From assembly GCA_024643655.1 (NCBI GenBank), contig JAHEMM010000013.1:1-46524 (forward strand): a stretch of DNA of 46,524 nucleotides. The letters run 5' to 3'. Below the pieces are notes generated by a model that made no database searches, was not told where the DNA came from, and saw nothing but the letters and a program-made list of their open reading frames with translations. Positions 40,941 through 46,524 of the stretch are shown in pieces (position 1 is the stretch's first letter; each line of letters opens with the position of its first letter). Position numbers and translations under genes: made by a program. This DNA is from Chitinophagaceae bacterium (lineage in GTDB: Bacteria > Bacteroidota > Bacteroidia > Chitinophagales > Chitinophagaceae).

Positions 40941-42077
40941 ATGAAAGCTAAATCTATCAAAGGAAAATCAACAGAAGAAATTAAAACTGCATTGGCAGAA
41001 ACTATCGATGATGATTTTAAACCAACTTTGGCGATTGTGTTCCTATCCATTAAACAAGACAGAGAAACTATTACCAAATTATTGGACGAAAAAGGGATTC
41101 AAATTTTTGGAGCCACTACTTCCGGCGAATTTATTGACAGTGAAATAATGGAAGGCGGTACCGTCATCATGCTGCTGGATATTCCGGAAACCCATTTCAA
41201 AATCATTTTTCATGAAGCAAAGGACAATGTTTACGAGAAAGCAAAGCAATTAGGAAAACAGGGCAAAGAATTTTTTACAAATCCTGCATTCATCATTGCC
41301 TCCGGTTGGATGCACATGGATGCGGAACAGATCATAAAAGGAATTGAAGATGGATTTGGTAGAGAAGTCTCCATTTTTGGCGGAGTGGCTGGTGATGACC
41401 TGACTTTGAAAGATCCTAAAGTTTTCAATAATGAACGTATAAGTACAACAGGCCTTGTGGCTCTTATACTGGATACAGATAAAATGGAAGTAACCGGAAT
41501 TGCCACTTGCGGATGGAAACCCATCGGTATTTCAAAAACAATCACCAAAAGTGAAGGCAATGTGGTGTACAAGATAGATGATGAGCCGGCACTAGACCTG
41601 GTGATGAAATACCTTGGTCTGAACCTGGGAGATCAACCGATCAATAACACCGTATTCAATCTGGGTGCTTATTATCCTTTACAGCTCGAAAGAGAGAATG
41701 CTCCGCCTGTGATGAGAACTGCGATGCTTGGAAATGCGGAAGACCGGTCGCTCATTTGTGCCGGTAATATTCCACAAGGCTCTAAAGTTAAATTCTCACT
41801 TCCTCCCGATTTTGATGTGATTGATACGGTGGTTGAAGATTGTAATAGCCTGAAAGAAGAAAATCAAAATGATGCGGATGCAATCATTATGTTCTCCTGT
41901 ATCAGCCGTTATCTGTCTTTCGGCGTAATGACTAAAGAAGAAATTGAGAGAGTGATGAACGTCTGGAATGTCCCCTTCATCGGTTTTTTTACTTACGGAG
42001 AGTTTGGGAAATCCAGGAAAGGTAAACATGAATTTCATAACAACACTTGTTGTGTAGTTGCATTAAAAGAAAAATAG
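40941..42077 (+). CDS. FIST-domain protein 1, 378 aa
   Basis: Stand-alone FIST_N plus FIST_C protein. FIST_N includes PTLAIVFLSIKQDRETITKLL, IQIFGATTSGEFID, VSIFGGVAGDD and GWKPIGISKTITKSEGNVVY. FIST_C ends with FSCISRYLSFG, VPFIGFFTYGEFG and EFHNNTCCVVALKEK. FIST is a predicted small-ligand sensor, usually joined to signalling domains, but there is none here. The frame begins at a TTG at 40920, yet MKAKSIKGKS is the shared start of all paralogues, so ATG 40941 is chosen. It is the first of at least four paralogues. Third codon positions look richer in GC than in flanking genes (judged by eye). Confidence 0.85.
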   Translation: MKAKSIKGKSTEEIKTALAETIDDDFKPTLAIVFLSIKQDRETITKLLDEKGIQIFGATTSGEFIDSEIMEGGTVIMLLDIPETHFKIIFHEAKDNVYEKAKQLGKQGKEFFTNPAFIIASGWMHMDAEQIIKGIEDGFGREVSIFGGVAGDDLTLKDPKVFNNERISTTGLVALILDTDKMEVTGIATCGWKPIGISKTITKSEGNVVYKIDDEPALDLVMKYLGLNLGDQPINNTVFNLGAYYPLQLERENAPPVMRTAMLGNAEDRSLICAGNIPQGSKVKFSLPPDFDVIDTVVEDCNSLKEENQNDADAIIMFSCISRYLSFGVMTKEEIERVMNVWNVPFIGFFTYGEFGKSRKGKHEFHNNTCCVVALKEK

Positions 42078-42108
42078 TAAATCTTTTTTATAACCAAAAA
42101 CAAACAGT

Positions 42109-42432
42109 ATGAAAAAGGGAATGATTAAAGTAAGCGTTATGTATCCCAATATTGATGGGAAAAAATTTGACATGGATTATTATATTTCATCTCATGTACC
42201 GTTGGTTTCAAAAACCCTGGGTGATGTATTACAAGGAGCCAGCTTTGATAAAGGATTAAGTGGCGGAGCTCCTGGTACACCAGCAACTTATGTTGCCATG
42301 GCAAATCTCTTTTTTAATTCAATGGAAGAATTTGGCAATGCTTTTGCCGTTGCTGCACCAATATTTATAGGCGACCTTCCGAATTTTACCGATATCGAAC
42401 CGGTGGTTCAGATAAGCACGGTGGTTATTTAA
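42109..42432 (+). CDS. EthD-like dimeric alpha-beta-barrel protein, 107 aa
   Basis: The chain MIKVSVMYPNIDGKKFDMDY followed by YISSHVPLVSKTLGD, with the YYxxxHxPL pattern, fits the EthD family of ferredoxin-like alpha-beta barrels, and GDLPNFTDIEPVVQIS is the usual ending. EthD proteins are small accessory or degradative proteins, first noted beside an ether-degrading P450; most have no assigned reaction. It lies between FIST1 (31-base gap) and FIST2 (31-base gap) on the same strand, so it is part of the array operon. No signal peptide is present. Confidence 0.78.
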   Translation: MKKGMIKVSVMYPNIDGKKFDMDYYISSHVPLVSKTLGDVLQGASFDKGLSGGAPGTPATYVAMANLFFNSMEEFGNAFAVAAPIFIGDLPNFTDIEPVVQISTVVI

Positions 42433-42463
42433 TTTTTTTAAAGTGTAAAAAAATATTTATTGC

Positions 42464-43627
42464 ATGCAAGCAAAATCGATTCATGGTAATTCTATAGATG
42501 AAATTAAATCTGCTTTGGATATAAGTATGTCAGATGGTTATAAACCTACAGTAGCTATTGTGTTTATCTCAATAAAGCAAGATAGAAAAGCTGTGGCAGA
42601 ATTACTACATCAAAAAGGTATTGATATTTTAGGCGCTACTTCCTGCGGAGAGTTTATTAACGGCCATCAAAGCGAAGGCGAAACAGTTATGATGTTGCTG
42701 GATCTATCAAAAGAAAACTATTCCATTCTTTATGAAGAAATAGGTGAACGAAGTATAGGCGATGCTGCTGATCAATTGGCATGTGATGCATTACAAAAAT
42801 TTAAAAACCCCTCATTAATCGTTTGCAGTACTGGCATGTCTGTAAAAGGAGAATATTTTGACGGGGCATCAATGGTGAAAAGCATTGAAAAAAAAATAGG
42901 TCCGGATAAAATATTTTTTGGTGGTATGGCAGGAGATGATGGAACCTATTCAGGCAGTTACATATTTACACATGGAAAAGAAACTGATTTAGGCATAGCA
43001 GCTATTGTATTAAATGGCGATAAAGTTTTGCTGCAAGGTATGGCTATTACAGGGTGGAAACCGATGGGCATTGCCCGAACGGTAACGAAAAGTGCAGGGA
43101 GCACTATTTACACTATTGATAATATGCCTGCAGCAGATATGTATTTCAAATACCTTGGGAGAGAAGATAAGAAGACAGACCGGGCATTTAATTTAACGGA
43201 TGAACTCGGTTTTTCTTATCCTTTTATTACAGAGAGAGAACCAGGCGGCGAAACAATTTTAATAACACCAAGGGGTATAGATTATAATGAAAATGCCTTA
43301 GTTGTTGACATTCCAACTAAAGAAGGCACAAAACTCTGGTTCTCCATGCCTCCGGATTTTGATATTGTTGAAGAAATTATTGATGAAGCAAACCAATTGA
43401 AAGGTAGCAATCAGTTGGATGCTGATGCTTTATTAATTTTTTCCTGTGCAGGACGACAACCTGTATTAGGTCCATTGACCACGGCGGAAAACGAAGGGTT
43501 ACATGAAGTTTGGAAAACACCGATGGCCGGATTTTTTACCTATGGCGAAATCGGCAGAGCCAAAAAAGGAAAACAGGAATTTCATTCCGGCGCCTGTTGT
43601 TGGGTAACATTAAAAGAAAAAATATGA
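42464..43627 (+). CDS. FIST-domain protein 2, 387 aa
   Basis: The second paralogue, starting MQAKSIHGNS. It keeps PTVAIVFISIKQDRKAVAELL, ILGATSCGEFING, IFFGGMAGDD, GWKPMGIARTVTKSAGSTIY and the ending EFHSGACCWVTLKEKI, with GFFTYGEIGRAKKGKQ. It is the most divergent of the four, and its base composition appears more AT-rich than that of copies 1 and 3. Its stop overlaps the ATG of the amidohydrolase gene by 4 bases (ATGA), showing translational coupling. No output domain or membrane segment is seen, so it is probably cytoplasmic. Confidence 0.85.
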   Translation: MQAKSIHGNSIDEIKSALDISMSDGYKPTVAIVFISIKQDRKAVAELLHQKGIDILGATSCGEFINGHQSEGETVMMLLDLSKENYSILYEEIGERSIGDAADQLACDALQKFKNPSLIVCSTGMSVKGEYFDGASMVKSIEKKIGPDKIFFGGMAGDDGTYSGSYIFTHGKETDLGIAAIVLNGDKVLLQGMAITGWKPMGIARTVTKSAGSTIYTIDNMPAADMYFKYLGREDKKTDRAFNLTDELGFSYPFITEREPGGETILITPRGIDYNENALVVDIPTKEGTKLWFSMPPDFDIVEEIIDEANQLKGSNQLDADALLIFSCAGRQPVLGPLTTAENEGLHEVWKTPMAGFFTYGEIGRAKKGKQEFHSGACCWVTLKEKI

Positions 43628-44535
43628 AAATAAAACTGATCCTTCTTTCTGTACTTTTTTATTCCTGTTCATCTGAGCAGTACAACGGAAAGATCATTGA
43701 CATGCATGTCCACTCTTACACACAGAGTGATTTTGGTGAAAGAGAACCGGCTGCTGATCACTACGGCAATAAGGGTTCATCAAATGCAGATCAACACATG
43801 ATGGCAACTTTCGATGCCTTTAAACATTTGAATGTCAGCAAAGCGGCTGTCAGCGGTAATCCTGAAAGTGTAGAAAATTGGTTCACAAAAGACAGCAGCC
43901 AACTCGTCATCAGAGGAATTTTAATGTTTGCCCCAGATGATTATGGAATGGATTCTGTGAAGTTTGAAAAGATGATACTAGATAAGAAAATTGAAATTTT
44001 TGGAGAACTTGCTCCCTATTATTCCGGCACTACATTAAGTGATTCTGTCTGGCAGCCCTACTTACGCATCTGTGAAAAATATGATATCCCGGTAGCTGTG
44101 CATACTGGAGGTGGTGATCCTGGTGGAACGTATTCCTGGTCGCCAAAAGCAAGACTAAAATTAGGAGACCCTTATTTAATTGAAGATGTTTTAGTAAGAT
44201 ATCCTAAGCTAAGAATATATATGATGCATGCCGGTGGTGAGGACTGGCCGGAGCATGGCATCAGGCTTATGGCTTATTATCCCCAACTCTACGTTGATCT
44301 CGGTGTAATGCTTTGGGTAGAGCCCAATACACAACGGTATATCACGGAGTTTTTACATAATGTAAAACAGGCGGGTTATTTAAACAGGGTCATGTTTGGC
44401 TCCGATCAGATGATATGGCCGGGTGCCATTCAACAATCAATTGATTTCCTCAACAGCCTGGATTTTTTAACCAAAGAAGAAAAAGGAGATATTTTTTATA
44501 ACAACGCAGCAAGATTTTTAAAACTGGAGAAATAA
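43624..44535 (+). CDS. Amidohydrolase family protein with N-terminal export or lipoprotein signal, 303 aa
   Basis: A metal-dependent TIM-barrel amidohydrolase_2 protein: IIDMHVHSY (His28, His30), IFGELAPYYSG, VAVHTGGGDPGG, IYMMHAGGEDWPEH and RVMFGSDQMIWPG carry the metal and proton-transfer residues. The N-terminus MKIKLILLSVLFYSC looks like a lipoprotein signal with Cys15, though the lipobox is imperfect. The family includes hydrolases and decarboxylases of small carboxylic compounds; the substrate is unknown. The open frame continues upstream into FIST2, but the ATG at 43624 precedes the signal. It is coupled to FIST2 by a 4-base overlap and followed by FIST3 after 1 base. Confidence 0.82.
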   Translation: MKIKLILLSVLFYSCSSEQYNGKIIDMHVHSYTQSDFGEREPAADHYGNKGSSNADQHMMATFDAFKHLNVSKAAVSGNPESVENWFTKDSSQLVIRGILMFAPDDYGMDSVKFEKMILDKKIEIFGELAPYYSGTTLSDSVWQPYLRICEKYDIPVAVHTGGGDPGGTYSWSPKARLKLGDPYLIEDVLVRYPKLRIYMMHAGGEDWPEHGIRLMAYYPQLYVDLGVMLWVEPNTQRYITEFLHNVKQAGYLNRVMFGSDQMIWPGAIQQSIDFLNSLDFLTKEEKGDIFYNNAARFLKLEK

Positions 44536-44536
44536 C

Positions 44537-44597
44537 ATGAAAGCAAAATCAATAAAAGGAAAATCAACGGAAGAAATCAGTGCTGCATTAACTGAAA
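44537..44597 (+). repeat. Near-identical 5' ends of FIST genes 1, 3 and 4
   Basis: The first 50-60 bases of the genes at 40941, 44537 and 45689 are nearly identical, with differences mostly at third codon positions. Copy 2 (42464) keeps only the protein-level pattern. Similarity falls off further into the genes, which points to duplication followed by divergence, or to selection on the N-terminal segment. Confidence 0.6.
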
Positions 44598-45679
44598 GTA
44601 TGGCCGACGGATTTCAACCGACACTTGCTCTTGTTTTTATTTCGGTAAAGCAAGATAGGTCTTCCATTATCAGCCTACTTGATAAAAAAAATATTCAGAT
44701 TTTTGGAGCCACAACGGGAGGTGAGATATCAGGTAGCGACATCAGCCACGAAGGAATTTCTGTCTTATTATTGGACATGGACCCGGCCAACTTCAAAATA
44801 TTGTTTGATGATTATGCGGGTAGGGAAGTTGCGGAAGTAACTGAGGTAATGACGAAGCAGGCATTGACGCATTTTTCAAAACCGGCCTTTATATTATGCA
44901 ACAGCATCGAAAAGCCCCAGGATATAGGATTGGGCGAAATAATATTGCAATCCGTTTCCCATGTGGCTGGAAATGATGTTACCATTTGGGGTGGTGGTGC
45001 AGGCGACGACCTGATATACAAAGATACTTTTGTATTCAATAATACCAACAATTCCAATCAGGGAATACTGATGCTGCTGTTGAATGAAGATAAAATATTG
45101 GTGAAAGGTCTGGCTGCTTCAGGCATGAAGCCCATGGGTACTGAAAAGGTCATTACGAAGTCAGAAGGAAGCTGGATTCTTGAAATTGATAACCAGCCTG
45201 CTGCTGACGTTGTGACGAAATATATGGGCGAAAGTCTTTCTCCAGAAGATTTCAAAGATTTCAAAATAAAGAACATTTTTTTAAATCTATTGAGGGAAGA
45301 TAGTAGCAGTATAATCCGCACTACACTTGGCTTTAACATGGACACCAAAGGGATTACTGTATCAGGCAAAATAAAGCCCGGTGATAAATTCAGATTCACT
45401 TTCCTGCCCGATTTTGATGTATTGACCGAAGTCAGCAAAGATGCAAAGCAATTTCAACAAACAGAAATGCCAGAAGCAGATGCCCTTGTTATGTTTTCTT
45501 GTATTGGGCGCATTAATGCATTTGGTCCGATGACTTCCGAAGAATTACAAGGGATACAAACTGTGTACAATGTACCCATGGCCGGGTTCTTTTCTTACGG
45601 CGAATATGGGCGAGCAACCGGTGGCAACAATGAATTTCATAACATGACCTGCTGCTGGGTAGCAATAAAAGAAAAATAA
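44537..45679 (+). CDS. FIST-domain protein 3, 380 aa
   Basis: The third paralogue starts MKAKSIKGKSTEEISAAL, almost identical to copies 1 and 4 at DNA level over the first 50-60 bases. Core motifs PTLALVFISVKQDRSSIISLL, IQIFGATTGGEISG, VTIWGGGAGDD, GMKPMGTEKVITKSEGSWI and the ending EFHNMTCCWVAIKEK are present. The GWKP motif of the others is GMKP here, and FGG is WGG, so its binding site may differ. It follows the amidohydrolase stop by 1 base and precedes FIST4 by 9 bases. Confidence 0.85.
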   Translation: MKAKSIKGKSTEEISAALTESMADGFQPTLALVFISVKQDRSSIISLLDKKNIQIFGATTGGEISGSDISHEGISVLLLDMDPANFKILFDDYAGREVAEVTEVMTKQALTHFSKPAFILCNSIEKPQDIGLGEIILQSVSHVAGNDVTIWGGGAGDDLIYKDTFVFNNTNNSNQGILMLLLNEDKILVKGLAASGMKPMGTEKVITKSEGSWILEIDNQPAADVVTKYMGESLSPEDFKDFKIKNIFLNLLREDSSSIIRTTLGFNMDTKGITVSGKIKPGDKFRFTFLPDFDVLTEVSKDAKQFQQTEMPEADALVMFSCIGRINAFGPMTSEELQGIQTVYNVPMAGFFSYGEYGRATGGNNEFHNMTCCWVAIKEK

Positions 45680-45688
45680 AAAACTAAT

Positions 45689-46524
45689 ATGAAAGCGAAA
45701 TCAATCAAAGGAAAATCAACAGAAGAAATCAGTGCTTCATTAATTGAAAGCATGGTTGACGGATTCAAGCCAACTTTAGCCATTGTATTTATTTCTATTA
45801 AACAGGACAGAGAAGCTATTTGCAATTTACTTGATGAAAAAGGTATTCAGATATTCGGTGCTACTTCTGCAGGTGAATTTATTGATGGTGAAGTTGAAGC
45901 AGGCAGTACGGTCATGCTGTTACTCGACATGGATCCTGCTTATTTTAAAATAGAATTTCTTGAAACAAGCACTGAGATGGCCTTTGAAAATGCAAAGAAG
46001 ATTGGCAGTATCGGAAATGAAGCTTTTGCCAATCCTTCATTAATAATAGCAACCGGTGGAATATTTATCGATGGTGAAAAAATTATAGAAGGTGTCATGC
46101 AAGGATTTGAAGAAGCTGCCTCATCTGCAGAAAGGGAAGTGACCGTTTTTGGAGGAATGGCTGGAGATGATTTACTAGGTGAAAAACCAATTGTTTTTAC
46201 CAACAGAAAAAACAAAGACAATGCAATTATTGCACTTATTATTGACGGAGATAAAATAGAGGTAAGTGGTGTTGCATCTTGTGGCTGGAAAGCTGTTGGT
46301 ACCACTAAAACAGTTACTAAAAGTGAAGGTAATATTATCTATACCATCGATGATAACCCGGCATTAGACATGTTGATAAAATACCTGGGTGTTGAGGTAA
46401 AGCTGGAAGAGAATAAAGAAATCGTATCATTTCAAAGCTCTTGGTATTACCCTTTGCAGTTGGAAAGGGAAAATTTAGATCCTGTCATACGTACAAGTAG
46501 GTTTGCCAATACAAAAGACCGTTC
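45689..46524 (+). CDS. FIST-domain protein 4 (partial, N-terminal 278 aa)
   Basis: The frame opens at the ATG at 45689 and is still open at the right edge, so the C-terminal domain is missing from the window. It reads MKAKSIKGKSTEEISASL, then PTLAIVFISIKQDREAICNLL, IQIFGATSAGEFIDGE, VTVFGGMAGDD and GWKAVGTTKTVTKSEGNIIY, and DDNPALDMLIKYLGVEV. It is closest to copy 1 in the visible part, for example YYPLQLERENLDPVIRTS against YYPLQLERENAPPVMRTA. It shows that the array extends beyond the window. Confidence 0.85.
   Translation, partial: MKAKSIKGKSTEEISASLIESMVDGFKPTLAIVFISIKQDREAICNLLDEKGIQIFGATSAGEFIDGEVEAGSTVMLLLDMDPAYFKIEFLETSTEMAFENAKKIGSIGNEAFANPSLIIATGGIFIDGEKIIEGVMQGFEEAASSAEREVTVFGGMAGDDLLGEKPIVFTNRKNKDNAIIALIIDGDKIEVSGVASCGWKAVGTTKTVTKSEGNIIYTIDDNPALDMLIKYLGVEVKLEENKEIVSFQSSWYYPLQLERENLDPVIRTSRFANTKDR

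Noticed and set aside
41231-41572. Minus-strand open frames within the FIST genes and within arg, mur and gld genes
   Set aside because: They lie wholly inside well-supported coding genes, have no recognisable domains and look like shadow frames.
43510-43623. Upstream extension of the amidohydrolase frame inside FIST2
   Set aside because: It is an out-of-frame reading of the conserved FIST2 end; the export signal begins at 43624.
1-46524. CRISPR arrays, IS elements, integrases, tRNA and rRNA genes
   Set aside because: No regular spacer repeats, transposase or recombinase motifs, or cloverleaf and rRNA sequence were seen on either strand by reading; a covariance-model scan was not possible here.

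Overview
The window looks like a chromosomal segment of a member of the Bacteroidota, most likely Chitinophagaceae or a close relative. The reasons are the AT-rich sequence, the type IX secretion and gliding genes (gldJ, porV, a PorP/SprF protein), bacillithiol synthesis (bshA), the acylornithine-type arginine pathway with argF', several Bacteroidota-type DUF families, and promoter -7 elements resembling TAnnTTTG. I saw no rRNA, tRNA, IS element, prophage or CRISPR array.

Positions 1-14265 hold a compact reduced-sulfur oxidation region, nearly all on the minus strand. It contains sulfide:quinone oxidoreductase, two thioredoxins, two DsrE-like exported proteins (one with a Tat signal), a split YeeE/YedE transporter, a TsdA-type diheme cytochrome overlapping an orphan SoxB, an outer-membrane porin, three single-domain rhodaneses, a persulfide dioxygenase fused to two rhodanese domains (CstB-like), a TauE/SafE exporter and a Crp/Fnr regulator. 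A palindrome GTGA-N6-TCAC sits upstream of six transcription units, and a one-mismatch copy precedes a seventh. In six of these seven a -7-like element lies at exactly the same offset. The regulator's recognition helix carries the R-E-x-x-x-R pattern used by CRP to read GTGA half-sites. I infer that sulfide is oxidised to persulfide, then to sulfite and thiosulfate, with thiosulfate and sulfite handled at the envelope, all under one regulator.

Positions 14275-25032 carry housekeeping and envelope genes: murF, gldJ, a divergent long intergenic region, porV, ispF, dut, a DUF4292 lipoprotein, an EnvC-like murein hydrolase activator, bshA and an M28 peptidase. Bacillithiol could be the thiol that carries sulfane sulfur to the persulfide dioxygenase.

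Positions 25064-33327 are an eight-gene arginine operon on the minus strand (GNAT, argG, argC, argD, argF', argB, argE, argH), preceded by a roughly 300-base region with strong hairpin potential and locally high GC. Positions 33628-38154 hold a small membrane protein, an RsmI-like methylase, an EI24 membrane protein, a 3-methyladenine glycosylase, a PorP/SprF protein and upp.

Positions 38266-40505 encode an internally shortened AnmK-like protein and a PGM1-type ATP-grasp ligase. From 40941 to the right edge there is a tandem array of four stand-alone FIST-domain paralogues, interleaved with an EthD-like protein and an amidohydrolase and probably continuing outside the window. The most promising unexplained systems are the sulfur regulon with its SoxB/TsdA/DsrE envelope module and the FIST array.
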